A stretch of 64,000 bases of DNA from Rheinheimera maricola (GCF_016918075.2 NZ_JAERPS020000002.1:124001-188000); one strand, 5' to 3'; shown: positions 18,712 through 29,128, counted from the stretch's first letter. Program-made: numbers and translations. The notes: a model not told the origin generated them from the letters alone.

Positions 18712-20724
18712 TTATAATGACATTTTGGCGCGGTAAAATGCGATGGCATCAACCTCAGCTAAAGGTTTAGCAATATAGTAACCTTGCACCGTATCACAAG
18801 CCATATTATGCAGTAACTGTAATTGCACCTCCGTTTCCACCCCCTCTGCCAGCATACGTTTACCAAGGCCATGTCCTAACTTAATCATGGTTTTTACGAT
18901 CATCATATCGGAGTCATTGCCTGCCATATCAGTAACAAAACTACGGTCAATTTTAATCTTATCTATCGGCATACGGCGCAAGTAAGCTAGTGACGAATAA
19001 CCGGTACCAAAGTCGTCAATTGACACCCGTATACCCATTTGCTGTAACTCAATAACATGATTTGAGCCCTTTTCCATATCATGCATGGCGGTATTTTCGG
19101 TTATTTCCAGTTCCAGTAACTCAGGTGATACATTGTACTGCTGCAGTAACTGCTTGATCTTACGTTTTAGGCCATCTTGCTGAAAATGTACCGGCGACAT
19201 ATTAACGGCCAGAGGGATAACCAGCTGCTGTTTTTTCCATTCACTGATGGTTTGTATTGCTTTGGCAAGAACCCAAAAATCAAGCTGACGACTTAGCCCC
19301 AATTGTTCAACCAACGGTAAAAATTGCCTAGGCATTAAAAATCCTTTTTCTGGATGCTGCCAACGTACCAGCACCTCAAAGGAATCAATTTTGTTTTCCC
19401 GTAGATTTAGTTGTGGCTGGAAATACAACACTAGCTCATCGTTTTGCATCGCGGCTAACAGCTCTGCTTCCCAACAAATTAACTTAGTTGACTCATCTTC
19501 CATGCCGGTTTGATAGGCCAACTGATGTGTTTGCAAACGCTTCGCCTGATGATAGGCGATATTGGCCTTTTGCAATAAACTCTCCGCGCTATTTGCATCA
19601 ACTGGCGCACAGGCAATACCTATCGTACAACTGAGTTGCAACCGGCCTGCAGAGGAATCAAACGTTTTTTCTACTAACTGCTGTAGGTGGCGTAACGCAG
19701 ACTGTAGCTGAGCATCACTATTTATGTCGCTAAGCGCCAGCGCAAAGATATCCCCACCGGTACGAGCAACCAGCGTTGGTTTCAAAATACTGCTGGTAAA
19801 ACGCTGGTTAAGTTGACGCAGCAGGGAATCGCCCTGCTTTAAGCCAACCGATTCATTAATGGTTTTAAATTTATCCAGCCCCAGCATCAGCATCAGCAAA
19901 TAAACTGGCGGGGAGTGAGGCCGTTGCAAATGCTCCTGAAGCTGTGTCAGTAAAGCATCGCGATTCAACGCACCGGTGAGCTGATCATAACGATTCAGGT
20001 ACTGTGTTTTTTCCGTTAGCTGTAAATTGGCACTACGTTCATGCTCATGTAGCCAAATCAACAACGCCAGGCCAAGACTGCAGAGCAAAAACAATTCAAA
20101 ACATTTATAAGCCAGGGTCCATTGCAGATCAGATGACTCCTGCCCACTTACGATACGCCAGACCGTAAACGCCAGATACATACAGCCCCAGAGAAAGATT
20201 GTTGCCGCGGCCAGACGCTGACCCTGTGATGATTCCATGCGTTGCATCAAACTCACTGCAGCGCTAAGTAAAATGACACTCATCAATAATAAGCGCATAT
20301 AAATCTGAAAATACTGCTGCCAGTTTTGGGTAATGTCGAGTAGCGAAAACGGCAACACACTGGCAGTGCCAACTCCCGCCAACACCAACAAAGTTGCTAC
20401 GCTTGAATATCTGGTCCACACCGGAGCGGCATTATGCCGAGTTTGCATCATCCCACGTAGTAGAAAAACCGCAAAAATATAACTACAAGTAATAGTAACC
20501 AACTGCAGTACGTCAGTAAGTACAGACGCTGTATCCGTGAACCACTGCAACAAAATCGCCAACTGATAAAGACCAAACCCCAGTAACGCTAAGAACCACG
20601 ACCTGATATAACCTTGTTGATAAATCCTGCTTAAGTTCCACAATAATAAACTCAATAGCACAGCGACCCCTACCTGGGTAAGGTAAACTGCAAGTCTGGC
20701 AAATATTTCAGGAGGCACGGTCAT
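18712..20724 (-). CDS. Membrane GGDEF-EAL protein, probable c-di-GMP phosphodiesterase
   Basis: About seven N-terminal membrane helices (residues 10-225), then a GGDEF domain whose active site reads GGDIF, then an EAL domain (about 400-660). The GGDEF change makes cyclase activity doubtful. The EAL domain keeps the needed residues: E in FEVLVRW, N in VNMSPVHF, E in LEITENTA, both Asp of IDDFGTGYSS, K in KIKIDRSF, and E in LAEGVET. A working phosphodiesterase with a regulatory GGDEF is the likely reading. 670 residues. The input is unknown; the membrane part has no extracellular domain of note. Confidence 0.87.
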   Translation of the reverse strand: MTVPPEIFARLAVYLTQVGVAVLLSLLLWNLSRIYQQGYIRSWFLALLGFGLYQLAILLQWFTDTASVLTDVLQLVTITCSYIFAVFLLRGMMQTRHNAAPVWTRYSSVATLLVLAGVGTASVLPFSLLDITQNWQQYFQIYMRLLLMSVILLSAAVSLMQRMESSQGQRLAAATIFLWGCMYLAFTVWRIVSGQESSDLQWTLAYKCFELFLLCSLGLALLIWLHEHERSANLQLTEKTQYLNRYDQLTGALNRDALLTQLQEHLQRPHSPPVYLLMLMLGLDKFKTINESVGLKQGDSLLRQLNQRFTSSILKPTLVARTGGDIFALALSDINSDAQLQSALRHLQQLVEKTFDSSAGRLQLSCTIGIACAPVDANSAESLLQKANIAYHQAKRLQTHQLAYQTGMEDESTKLICWEAELLAAMQNDELVLYFQPQLNLRENKIDSFEVLVRWQHPEKGFLMPRQFLPLVEQLGLSRQLDFWVLAKAIQTISEWKKQQLVIPLAVNMSPVHFQQDGLKRKIKQLLQQYNVSPELLELEITENTAMHDMEKGSNHVIELQQMGIRVSIDDFGTGYSSLAYLRRMPIDKIKIDRSFVTDMAGNDSDMMIVKTMIKLGHGLGKRMLAEGVETEVQLQLLHNMACDTVQGYYIAKPLAEVDAIAFYRAKMSL

Positions 20725-20883
20725 AATCCGTTAGGACATCTGCTCACACCTTAGCAAACAATCTGTACTGCCGACAACAAGGCAAGGCAAACAAGCAGGA
20801 AAAGCCAGTAATAATAAGTGTTTGAGCTTAACCGAGTCAGCGCTATACTGAGAGTCACATCCCCCTGTTTACCGGAGCGCCCA

Positions 20884-21369
20884 ATGGAATACAACACCTC
20901 TGAATTATGTGATCTTTATGCCGATTTGGTAGATGTGGTAGAACCACTTTTTGCCAGCTATGGCGGTCGACGCTCTTTTGGTGGCCAAATACATACCGTC
21001 AAGTGCTTTGAGGATAATGGCCTGGTGCGGCAAATGCTGAGCGATCCAGGTGTTGGCAAGGTGTTGTTGATTGATGCTGGCGGCTCTGCAAGACGTGCCA
21101 TTATTGATGCCGAACTGGCATCACTGGCAGCAACCAATGGCTGGGAAGGCATTGTATGCTACGGCAGCGTACGCGACCTTGACCTACTGGAAGACTTTGA
21201 TTTAGGTATACAGGCAGTGAACGCAATTCCGGTGGGCGCAGACGACAAAGGCTTTGGCGAAACCGAAGTGCCGGTAAATTTTGCCGGAGTAACGTTTTTA
21301 CCTGGCGATCATTTATATGCTGATAGCACCGGTATCATTATGTCGCCGGATGCACTTGATATCGAATAA
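20884..21369 (+). CDS. rraA: Regulator of ribonuclease E activity A
   Basis: RraA trimers bind RNase E and inhibit mRNA decay. The 161 residues match the family. It starts [21 protein letters not shown], with [31 protein letters not shown] and the conserved CYGSVRDLD. The frame is open 22 codons further upstream, but the ATG at 20884 has GGAG nearby and gives the standard N-terminus. hutG follows after 12 bp, so the two are probably cotranscribed, an unusual pairing. Confidence 0.95.
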   Translation: MEYNTSELCDLYADLVDVVEPLFASYGGRRSFGGQIHTVKCFEDNGLVRQMLSDPGVGKVLLIDAGGSARRAIIDAELASLAATNGWEGIVCYGSVRDLDLLEDFDLGIQAVNAIPVGADDKGFGETEVPVNFAGVTFLPGDHLYADSTGIIMSPDALDIE

Positions 21370-21381
21370 TACTTTACTACT

Positions 21382-22440
21382 ATGCTAAAACTATTTAGTC
21401 GGCAGCAACTTAACCAGTTTGTCTCGGTGCGCGAGGGTGAACAACGTCTTGGACAGGCAATAACTTTACCTGATATTGCGTTGCCATTGTCGCAACAGTT
21501 GGCAGGCAGTAAAGCTGCCGGCTGTCAGTTTGTGTTGCTAGGAGTACCAGAAGATATTGGTCCAAGGGCCAACTTGGGTACAGCGGGCGCAGATCAAGGC
21601 TGGAACGCCTTTTTAGCCAAATTTTTAAACCTGCAATCCAACCCGTTTATAGCCGCGCGTCAATTGTTACTCTTAGGCGAAATAGACTGTAGCGATTTGC
21701 AACAGCAAGCTAGCAGCCTTGATACTGCCGCACCAGAGCAGTTGCGCCATTTACGTGAGCTGGTATCCATACTTGATCATCGAGTTTATCAGGTAGTAGA
21801 GGCCATTTTCACTGCAGGTCTAATGCCACTTATAATAGGCGGCGGCCATAATAACAGTTATCCATTATTAAAAGCGTTAGCAAGCAGTAGTGGTTTGCCC
21901 GCCAACAGCGCCAATCTTGATCCGCACTCGGATTTTCGGCCGCGGGAGGGGCGTCACAGTGGCAATGGCTTTAATTACGCTAAATATGATGGCCACTTAC
22001 AACATTATTTTGTATTGGGGCTGCACGAATTGAAAAATTCAGCGGAAACCTTGGCGCAGCTGCAACACGCAGCAGCAGACTATTGTAGTTACCAACGTAT
22101 TTTCGTTCGGCAAGAAGTCAGTTTTCAGCAAGCACTTGAACAATGTATCGACTATGTCGCTCAAGGCCAGGGCGACATTGGTATCGAATTAGATACCGAT
22201 AGCATCAGCATGATGCCCGTCAGCGCGTTTACCAACTGTGGTATTAGCCTTCAAGCGGCAGAGCAGTTCGTTTATCAACTGGCCAAATTACCACGCAGCC
22301 GTTATTTGCATTTGGCGGAGGCGGCACCAATGCAGCACCCTGCCGGTTTGGCTGCTGGCATGAATGAAGCAGGCCAAATACTGGCTGCGCTGGTTTATGC
22401 CTTTGTTCAAGGGAAACAGCACCAGGCTACTGCAATTTAG
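21382..22440 (+). CDS. hutG: Formimidoylglutamase (arginase/ureohydrolase family)
   Basis: Predicted last step of histidine degradation: hydrolysis of N-formimino-glutamate to glutamate and formamide. Manganese ligands of the arginase fold are present: GGGHNNSYP, DPHSDFRPREG and ELDTDSISM. The typical serine/alanine positions are altered, as expected for a divergent HutG branch. 352 residues. hutI and hutC close by support the histidine role, but a different ureohydrolase substrate is possible. The last 14 bp overlap the convergent EAL gene. Confidence 0.8.
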   Translation: MLKLFSRQQLNQFVSVREGEQRLGQAITLPDIALPLSQQLAGSKAAGCQFVLLGVPEDIGPRANLGTAGADQGWNAFLAKFLNLQSNPFIAARQLLLLGEIDCSDLQQQASSLDTAAPEQLRHLRELVSILDHRVYQVVEAIFTAGLMPLIIGGGHNNSYPLLKALASSSGLPANSANLDPHSDFRPREGRHSGNGFNYAKYDGHLQHYFVLGLHELKNSAETLAQLQHAAADYCSYQRIFVRQEVSFQQALEQCIDYVAQGQGDIGIELDTDSISMMPVSAFTNCGISLQAAEQFVYQLAKLPRSRYLHLAEAAPMQHPAGLAAGMNEAGQILAALVYAFVQGKQHQATAI

Positions 22441-23956
22441 CTCTGTCAGCTTGCCATTGCTTTAACCAGATCGCAAAACCACTGAGCTCGAACGGTCGGG
22501 AATACAAAAAACCCTGGCCACGATGGCAGCCCATACGCACGAGTTTTTGCTCTACTTCAACTTCTTCTACGCCTTCGGCAATAACACCTAAATCCAAATT
22601 TCGGGCCATATCAATAATAGCGCCAGTAACAGCGGCACTTACATCAGACTTGTGCAATTCATTAATAAAAGAACAGTCGACTTTGACATGTCGTATCGGC
22701 AACTGCCTTAAATACGCCAGCGAGGAAAATCCGGTACCAAAATCATCCAATGCCAGCTCTACTCCCAGTCTATGCAACCGATGCAGCATGGCCCTGGCCT
22801 TATCTGGCTCGGCCAACAAAGCACTTTCTTTCAACTCAAGCATCAACTGCTGCGGTTTTACCTGATAACGCTGAAAAAGTTGCTCTAACGAATCAATCAA
22901 CTCATCGTGTAATAAATCTTTGCTGGAAATATTTACCGCTATTTTACTAACCAGGTCAGCCTGTTGCAGCTTAGCTATCATGGCAACCGCCTCATTTAAC
23001 ACCCACTGGGTCAATGGATAAATAACACCCATCTCCTCTGCCAGAGCGACAAAGCTAGCCGGTGACAATAGACCACGCGTCGGATGACGCCAACGGATAT
23101 AAACTTCGGCCGCTACTACCTGATGATTGCGCATATCAACCTGCGGTTGCACATAAAGTGACAGCTGCCTCTCAGTAATAGCCAAGCGTAGTTCGGCCAT
23201 TAACGTTAATTTTTCATTGGTGTAATGCAGCATATCACTGTGAAACACCTGACTGGCACCCTGGACCCAGTTATGGTGCTGCAACGCCAGATAGGCTCGC
23301 TCCAAAAGCTCATTCAGTTGGGTGCCATGCTCAGGGTAATTGGCGATACCAGAATGCAGCTGATATTCTACGGCACAACCATGCATCAGCATGGGTTCTG
23401 GAATGCAACGCTCAAGTGCATCTGCCAGATACTCGGCTGCATGCTCTTTGTCGGAACAATTAAGCCATATCACAAAGTCCACAGCACCGAGATGACACAG
23501 ACGGGTCGGCTTCTGCTGGCGAAACTCAAAGGTCAGGGCCAGCTCTTCATCTGCCAGGTGATCATTAATACGCTGGGCAATTTGCGCTAATACTAAATTA
23601 CTATTGCTGTGGCCAAGCAACTGATTAACTTGTTCAAACTGGCTAATTTTCAATAATAGCAGTGAATAACGCTGCTCCGGAGCTCGTTTTAGTAGCTGTT
23701 CAGTCTGCTGTTGCAAAAAAAACTTGTTGGGAAAACCGCTAATATCATCATGCAGCGAATAAAAGCCTAGTTGGCTGCCTTGCTTTTTTTGTCGGCTTTT
23801 TTGCAGCTTGTTGATATCGACTTTTAATTTGACTAGATAGATAAAACACAATAGCAGCAACCCACTCAACACACTAAGCAGCGGTAATTCAGCTTGTGGT
23901 GACTGAGCTGCCAGCGGCCAACTCAATAGTACGAGGTACAACAGCCGGTAAGACAA
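22427..23956 (-). CDS. Membrane protein with degenerate GGDEF and EAL domain
   Basis: Signal or anchor helix plus a second membrane helix (about residues 27-45), a GGDEF domain with the active site replaced by LGAVDF, and an EAL domain. The GGDEF part cannot be a cyclase. The EAL motif reads AEVYIRW. Other catalytic positions remain (VNISS, LMLELKESA, LDDFGTGFSSL, KVDCSF, AEGVE, GQGFLYSRP), so phosphodiesterase activity is plausible. The start is TTG at 23956, with GGAG seven bp upstream. 509 residues. It sits between hutG and hutI on the minus strand, splitting the hut genes. Confidence 0.83.
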   Translation of the reverse strand: MSYRLLYLVLLSWPLAAQSPQAELPLLSVLSGLLLLCFIYLVKLKVDINKLQKSRQKKQGSQLGFYSLHDDISGFPNKFFLQQQTEQLLKRAPEQRYSLLLLKISQFEQVNQLLGHSNSNLVLAQIAQRINDHLADEELALTFEFRQQKPTRLCHLGAVDFVIWLNCSDKEHAAEYLADALERCIPEPMLMHGCAVEYQLHSGIANYPEHGTQLNELLERAYLALQHHNWVQGASQVFHSDMLHYTNEKLTLMAELRLAITERQLSLYVQPQVDMRNHQVVAAEVYIRWRHPTRGLLSPASFVALAEEMGVIYPLTQWVLNEAVAMIAKLQQADLVSKIAVNISSKDLLHDELIDSLEQLFQRYQVKPQQLMLELKESALLAEPDKARAMLHRLHRLGVELALDDFGTGFSSLAYLRQLPIRHVKVDCSFINELHKSDVSAAVTGAIIDMARNLDLGVIAEGVEEVEVEQKLVRMGCHRGQGFLYSRPFELSGFAIWLKQWQADRAKLQ

Positions 23957-24018
23957 AATAATTCTCCAGCATTGGCAATGTTTCTAGCATAATCTAAAAC
24001 CGTCTGATGTAAAGCCGC

Positions 24019-25245
24019 TCAGAGGCGATGGTTTACTACTTTACCATTTATTATCAGCTGCTTAAGTTGACTCACACCTAACTGGTAACATAGCTCCGCT
24101 GGCTGGCTAATGCTATAACAAGCAAAATCAGCACGCTGCCCCACCGCTAGGCTACCACGATCTTCCAGGCCCAGCGCCTGTGCAGCGCACCGCGTAACCC
24201 CCAGCAAAGCCTCCTCAGGCGTAAGGCGAAACAATGTGCAAGCCATATTCAGCATGAGTGGTAATGAGCACAACGGCGAGGTGCCTGGATTTAGGTCTGT
24301 CGCTACTGCCATCGGTACCTTGTATTGACGCAACAAGCTAATTGGCGGCAGTTGAGTTTCGCGTAAAAAATAAAATGCACCAGGTAACAGCACCGCTACG
24401 GTACCTGCCTTCGCCATAGCTGCAACACCAGCTTCATCAAGAAATTCAACATGATCGGCAGATAAACCAGCAAACTCTGCTACTAAAGCACTGCCACCCA
24501 GGTTAGATAATTGCTCAGCATGGGCTTTTACCGGCAACCCCAGTGTTGTAGCGACAGCGAATACCTTGCGTGTTTGTAATACACTAAAGCCAATACCTTC
24601 ACAAAATACGTCCACTGCATCTACCAAGCCCTGCTGTTGTAACTGCGGCAGCATCTGACACACAGCCTCAATATAACCATCAGAGTCATTCACATATTCA
24701 GCCGGTAAGGCATGGGCGCCTAAAAAGGTCTTTTGAATTGTAGCCGGATGATGCTTATCAAGCTCTGCTGCTACTTCAAGTATTTTTTGTTCAGTAGCTA
24801 AATCCAGACCGTAGCCGGATTTAATTTCTACCGTGGTCACACCCTGAGCTAACAAAGCATTCAGCCGGTCTTTCGCAAGCACAAATAAGTCTTCATGGCT
24901 GGCAACGCGGGTTGCCGCCACGGTAGCTTTAATGCCACCACCGGCTGCGGCAATATCCTGATAGCTGGCACCATTTAAGCGCATTTCAAACTCATTCGCG
25001 CGGCTACCGCCGTATATCAGATGAGTGTGGCAATCAATGAGCCCCGGCAGTATCCATTGCCCTGCAGTGTCATACATAGGTGTAGCCAAAGCATCAAATT
25101 CAGGCAAATCGCTGCGCGGACCAACAAATGCAATAACACCGTCTTTTATTGCCAGCACGGCGTTTTTAATGCTGCCATAGGGCAGACCATTGTCGGTCAT
25201 AGTTGCGATGTTCGCATTAATCCAGATGGCATCAAATTGCTGCAT
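24019..25245 (-). CDS. hutI: Imidazolonepropionase
   Basis: Metal-dependent amidohydrolase that opens imidazolone-propionate to formimino-glutamate, third step of histidine use. Motifs are [65 protein letters not shown] and [10 protein letters not shown]. The ATG at 25245 follows GGAGAGCCCT and gives about 408 residues, the family length. The longer open frame would run through the HutC-type palindrome at 25288-25299, another reason to reject it. Divergent from hutC. Confidence 0.96.
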   Translation of the reverse strand: MQQFDAIWINANIATMTDNGLPYGSIKNAVLAIKDGVIAFVGPRSDLPEFDALATPMYDTAGQWILPGLIDCHTHLIYGGSRANEFEMRLNGASYQDIAAAGGGIKATVAATRVASHEDLFVLAKDRLNALLAQGVTTVEIKSGYGLDLATEQKILEVAAELDKHHPATIQKTFLGAHALPAEYVNDSDGYIEAVCQMLPQLQQQGLVDAVDVFCEGIGFSVLQTRKVFAVATTLGLPVKAHAEQLSNLGGSALVAEFAGLSADHVEFLDEAGVAAMAKAGTVAVLLPGAFYFLRETQLPPISLLRQYKVPMAVATDLNPGTSPLCSLPLMLNMACTLFRLTPEEALLGVTRCAAQALGLEDRGSLAVGQRADFACYSISQPAELCYQLGVSQLKQLIINGKVVNHRL

Positions 25246-25287
25246 AGGGCTCTCCTGTGTGTATGTAAATAATTTTACACCAACACC

Positions 25288-25299
25288 TTGTATATACAA
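25288..25299. promoter_or_regulatory. HutC-type operator
   Basis: Perfect 12-bp palindrome TTGTATATACAA in the hutI-hutC divergent region, 43 bp before hutI and 62 bp before hutC. HutC/GntR regulators of histidine use bind TGTA-N2-TACA palindromes of this kind. Site and spacing are seen directly; binding is inferred. Confidence 0.78.
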
Positions 25300-25360
25300 C
25301 AAAGCTAAAGTATTTTTTATTTATCCGCGGTGGGGTTAACCACCAAAATGGAGAGATATT

Positions 25361-26092
25361 ATGGCGCTAGCCAAGTTTGCCGAGATAAAAGAGTTTATGC
25401 TCAGTCAGATTGAGATAGGTGCTTGGCCGGAACATAGCAGGGTTGCCTCGGAAAACCAACTAGCTGAGCAATTCAGTGTTAGCCGCATGACGGCGCGCCG
25501 GGCACTTCAGGAGCTAACCGAACAAGGCATTTTGTACCGCACTCAGGGCGTTGGCAGCTTTGTGGCAGCACTTAAATCACAATCGTCTTTGCTGGAGATC
25601 CGCAATATTGCCGATGAAATAAATAGCCGCGGTCATGTTTACAATGCACGCTTGCTGCAACTTACCGAGCTACCCTGCCCGACAATCATCGCAGGAGCTT
25701 TGGGTTTAAAGCGCAATGAACCGGTGTATTTTTCCTTAATAGTGCACTTAGAAAATAACCAGCCGCTACAGCTAGAAGCACGTTATGTTAGCCCCAAGTT
25801 GGTGCCAGACTATGTTAAGCAAGACTTTAACCAGCAAACACCGCATCAATATCTTAGCTTTATTGCTCCCTTAACTGAAGCAGAGCATACAGTTGAGGCC
25901 GTCTGGCCGGATGATTTCACCTGCAAACATTTGATGTTAAAAAAAGCCGAACCTTGCCTGCGTCTAACCCGACGCACTTTCAGCCGTGAAGGGGCGGTCA
26001 GTCTGGCATACTTGACATCACCAGGCGCCCGCTACCGTTTAGGTGGCCATCTAAACTTTGCTCTACCGAATAGTACAGAAGACAACTGTTAA
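25361..26092 (+). CDS. hutC: Histidine utilization repressor HutC (GntR family)
   Basis: Represses hut genes until urocanate binds. Winged-helix DNA-binding domain at residues 1-70 (VASENQLAEQFSVSRMTARRALQELTEQGILYRTQGVG region), followed by a UTRA ligand domain (EINSRGHVYN, HLENNQPLQLEARYV, CLRLTRRTF). At 243 residues it is normal for HutC. The ATG at 25361 has GGAGAG 7-8 bp upstream. Divergent from hutI with a palindromic operator between. hutH and hutU are not in the window. Confidence 0.94.
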   Translation: MALAKFAEIKEFMLSQIEIGAWPEHSRVASENQLAEQFSVSRMTARRALQELTEQGILYRTQGVGSFVAALKSQSSLLEIRNIADEINSRGHVYNARLLQLTELPCPTIIAGALGLKRNEPVYFSLIVHLENNQPLQLEARYVSPKLVPDYVKQDFNQQTPHQYLSFIAPLTEAEHTVEAVWPDDFTCKHLMLKKAEPCLRLTRRTFSREGAVSLAYLTSPGARYRLGGHLNFALPNSTEDNC

Positions 26093-26223
26093 TGATAACA
26101 GCCAGCACAGCCTTACTAACGGGTGAGTGCCAACTAAGTAAACGCTTCCCATCTAATTTGATTTGTCGCTTTAAAGTTAAGCAATGGCACTGTTTTGGTG
26201 CTGCCGCACTGTTTTAATACGTC

Positions 26224-26256
26224 ATTCGACCATTCTGGCTAGACCAGTCGTCGAAT
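26224..26256 (+). terminator. Hairpin after hutC, possible terminator
   Basis: Interrupted stem ATTCGAC/GTCGAAT enclosing CTGG-CTAGA-CCAG, followed by CTTTGTT. It lies 130 bp past hutC and before the chemoreceptor gene. The T-tract is weak. Confidence 0.35.
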
Positions 26257-26333
26257 CTTTGTTAACTTCAGCTTGTTTATCAAACAGCTACTGTCTATGG
26301 TTTAGGCAGAGCTACAGTGTGGAGTTTGCCAAA

Positions 26334-28364
26334 GTGTTCACATTAAAAGTTGCCCACAAGGTCATTATAGGCTTTGGCTTTATCGCACTGCTGCTGATGC
26401 TTTCCAGCGGCTCTGCTTTACTGAGTTTTTCTGCCGTATCCAGCTCCAGCGAGCGAGTCAATCAACTGGCGGTGCCGGTTCAGCAGCAAAGCAATGCTGC
26501 TCAAATTCAGCTACTAAAACTAGCAAAACTTTCAGCGTTAGGTTACACCACGGAAACCAGCAACGGCATAAGCGAATACCGAAACCAGTTTGATAGCGGC
26601 AGCAAGGTATTGCGCAATCAACTTGCAAGTCTAAGTAAACTTACGGTAGCCGAGACCGCTTTTACCCAAACCCTGAGTGATATTGACAACCGCTACCAGC
26701 AATATGCAGCAGCCGTTGACGCGATGTTTAGCGCCCGATTACAAGGGATTGAGCTTCAACAGTCAGCCAATAGTGAATTCAATCTGCTGCAGCAACTGAT
26801 AGACAATATCGGCGCCAATTTACTCGACATCTCCTATCTCGAATTTCCCGGTGGCGAGAAGCAAATGGAATTAATTGCCGGCAGTGCCAACCGTATAGAT
26901 GGCCAGCTACTGGGCTTGCTAAATACGCTAAAAGAAGTAACGGCGTATACCGAGCTCGGCGCTACGGAAGCTGCACAGGAAAACATTGGTTTTGCACTTA
27001 GCGATATGCAAGTAAACATTGACTACATGGCAAAGCAAATTGCTGGACAGAATACCGATGGTTTGTGGCAAAGCGTAACAGAGCAGCTGGCTGAACTAAC
27101 GGCCAAACTCAATGCTGGCCAAAGTCTGGCTGATATAAAACTGCAGCAGGTAAAAGCACAACTGGAGGCCAGAGATCAACTGGCACAATCTGAACAGCGT
27201 GTCGAACAAGTTATAGTGGCGTTAGATATGCTATTGTCTGCAGCTGACCTGCAGTTCAACCAGTTACAGCAAAATGTATCTGACTCCGTAAGCTCTGGCA
27301 GCACCCGCACCCTGAGTCTGATGTTAGTGCTGGTGTTATTAGCGATCGTTGCAGCATATTTTACCATTAACGCTATGTTACGTCCGCTAGCTGGCATAAA
27401 TAAAGTATTGGGCGACATTGCCAAGGGCGATCTAAGCCGCAAGCTAACCATTAGCAATCAAGACGAGTTTGGCGCTTTAGCTGGTAAGGTAAACAGTTTA
27501 ACAAATGCCTTAAGCAGACTGATTATCGACATACAGAGCAATGCCGAAGAACTCAACGGCAATGCCAGACAATCTGCGTATGAAGTCGGCGAAATTAATG
27601 ACTCACTGCAACACCAACAGCAGCAAATAAGCCATGTAAATGACGTGACACGGCAATTGGCAGACAGCACAAGGGATATCGCCAGTCAGTCCGCGGATAC
27701 CACAGGTGCAATGCAGCAGGCTTTGGCGCAAGGCAAGCAAATTGATTTGATAGCCAATCAGAATAATCAGTTGATCAACCGGCTGGCGGAGCAGTTAACC
27801 GCCACAAGCAGCGTGATGAGCCGCGTAAACGACGAAGCCAATAATATCGGCAGTATCCTGGCAACAATACGCGGCATCGCCGAACAAACCAATTTACTGG
27901 CATTGAATGCAGCAATTGAAGCAGCTCGTGCCGGAGAGCAAGGCAGAGGCTTCGCCGTGGTTGCTGATGAAGTAAGGTCGCTGGCTGGGCGCACGCAGCA
28001 AGCTACAGATGAGATACGCCAGATGATCGAAACGTTACAACAACAAAGTAAACAAGCTGTCAGTGCCATCACTAACGGTAAATCAGATGCCGACAGCTGT
28101 GTGGCTCAAACCTTGGAGCTGGTGTCGTCGTTGGGGCTAATAAACCACGCCCTGGAACAAACACAAGATATCAGCAGTCGTGTTACAGCGGCAACAGAGG
28201 TGCAGCTCAGTCTGGGTAAAACTATTGATGACAATATGCAACAAATGATAGAGGTAGCTCAAGTCAGTGGCGAAAAAGCGGAGCGCACATTACAACATAG
28301 CGATGGTGTGTCTGCTTTAGCTATTAAACTTAAACAGGCAGTAAGTGCATTTAAAATATCCTAA
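26334..28364 (+). CDS. Methyl-accepting chemotaxis protein
   Basis: Chemoreceptor with membrane helices near the N-terminus ([13 protein letters not shown]) and around residues 325-345. A helical periplasmic sensor of about 280 residues lies between them. HAMP ([20 protein letters not shown]) and a signalling hairpin with [20 protein letters not shown] follow. The GTG at 26334 is chosen because GGAG stands 9 bp upstream and it gives the usual chemoreceptor N-terminus. The frame stays open 50 codons further upstream with no fitting sequence. About 676 residues. Lacks a CheR-binding tail. The ligand is unknown. Confidence 0.9.
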   Translation: MFTLKVAHKVIIGFGFIALLLMLSSGSALLSFSAVSSSSERVNQLAVPVQQQSNAAQIQLLKLAKLSALGYTTETSNGISEYRNQFDSGSKVLRNQLASLSKLTVAETAFTQTLSDIDNRYQQYAAAVDAMFSARLQGIELQQSANSEFNLLQQLIDNIGANLLDISYLEFPGGEKQMELIAGSANRIDGQLLGLLNTLKEVTAYTELGATEAAQENIGFALSDMQVNIDYMAKQIAGQNTDGLWQSVTEQLAELTAKLNAGQSLADIKLQQVKAQLEARDQLAQSEQRVEQVIVALDMLLSAADLQFNQLQQNVSDSVSSGSTRTLSLMLVLVLLAIVAAYFTINAMLRPLAGINKVLGDIAKGDLSRKLTISNQDEFGALAGKVNSLTNALSRLIIDIQSNAEELNGNARQSAYEVGEINDSLQHQQQQISHVNDVTRQLADSTRDIASQSADTTGAMQQALAQGKQIDLIANQNNQLINRLAEQLTATSSVMSRVNDEANNIGSILATIRGIAEQTNLLALNAAIEAARAGEQGRGFAVVADEVRSLAGRTQQATDEIRQMIETLQQQSKQAVSAITNGKSDADSCVAQTLELVSSLGLINHALEQTQDISSRVTAATEVQLSLGKTIDDNMQQMIEVAQVSGEKAERTLQHSDGVSALAIKLKQAVSAFKIS

Positions 28365-28385
28365 GTCTGGTTTTACTTTGCTAAT

Positions 28386-28410
28386 GAAAAAGGCTGGACA
28401 ATGTCCAGCC
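28386..28410 (-). terminator. Intrinsic terminator on the minus strand
   Basis: Perfect 8-bp stem GGCTGGAC-AAT-GTCCAGCC (28392-28410), with AAAAA at its left, giving a U-run on the minus strand. It is about 100 bp past the stop of the 28514-29128 gene and may also slow readthrough from the chemoreceptor. Confidence 0.7.
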
Positions 28411-28513
28411 AGGCAGGAAGTATCTTTGTATCCATTTGTTTTTATTTGATTCCGTTCGCTGCTAATATCGCCAAAACAACTTCAAAAAACCCGATGAAAA
28501 CATGATATCAACA

Positions 28514-29128
28514 CTAAACCAGCGCGAATTGTTGCTCGCGCTGTCGCTTTTGTTGCTTTTTTAAGCTCTTAGCATCAATAAGTTCTATATTAGCTTCGTT
28601 AGCAAAAATCCATGCCTGGCTGCTAAATCCAGCATAGCTAACCACCAGGCCACAACTAAAATCAGCAGATAACATTTGTTGAAACATGGCGCGGATCTGT
28701 GAAATGTCTACAGGCTGGTTCCTCAGCTGAGTGTAAACCAAGGTATCACTTTCAGCATACAAACACTGGTACTCAGGGCTGATACGCGTCGAATGCGACA
28801 GCCTACCCTTGCGCGCTAAGAAACTCTCGGCTTGCTGCAAAAATTGTTGCTGCTTGTCTGTTGATGACCATAATACCTTTAGCGGCCACGCCAAGCCGGC
28901 TAGCTTGTGTTGCTCTTCCAACTCGAAGAACGCCATGACATTAAATAATAGCGCTACACTAAACATTAAGACAAATGTCCACAACATAAACGCTGACCAA
29001 AACGCGGACAGAACCCAGCTGTTGTCATTTAACAATAGAGAATGCTCTGCAAAAAATAGATAGACTGCGCCAGAAACGATACCAAGGCCCGTGCTCACTG
29101 ACGAAATCAACAACCATTTGTTTTTCAT
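28514..29128 (-). CDS. Membrane-anchored protein with Mrr-like (restriction-endonuclease fold) domain, probably inactive
   Basis: Not a named family that I recognise with certainty. Two membrane helices (about residues 5-25 and 38-65) precede a soluble half. The end resembles the second half of the Mrr catalytic fold: a VYTQLRNQPVDISQIRAMF segment, then GLVVSYAGFSSQAWIFANE and IELIDAKSL. In active Mrr domains the first segment carries Q-x-K; here the lysine position is not lysine, so nuclease activity is doubtful. The ATG at 29128 (GAGGT upstream) is chosen over one ten codons earlier. 204 residues, single gene, own terminator. Homology is by eye. Confidence 0.55.
   Translation of the reverse strand: MKNKWLLISSVSTGLGIVSGAVYLFFAEHSLLLNDNSWVLSAFWSAFMLWTFVLMFSVALLFNVMAFFELEEQHKLAGLAWPLKVLWSSTDKQQQFLQQAESFLARKGRLSHSTRISPEYQCLYAESDTLVYTQLRNQPVDISQIRAMFQQMLSADFSCGLVVSYAGFSSQAWIFANEANIELIDAKSLKKQQKRQREQQFALV

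Noticed and set aside
25246-25302. N-terminal extension of hutI
   Set aside because: It would read through the HutC palindrome and lacks similarity to the family start.
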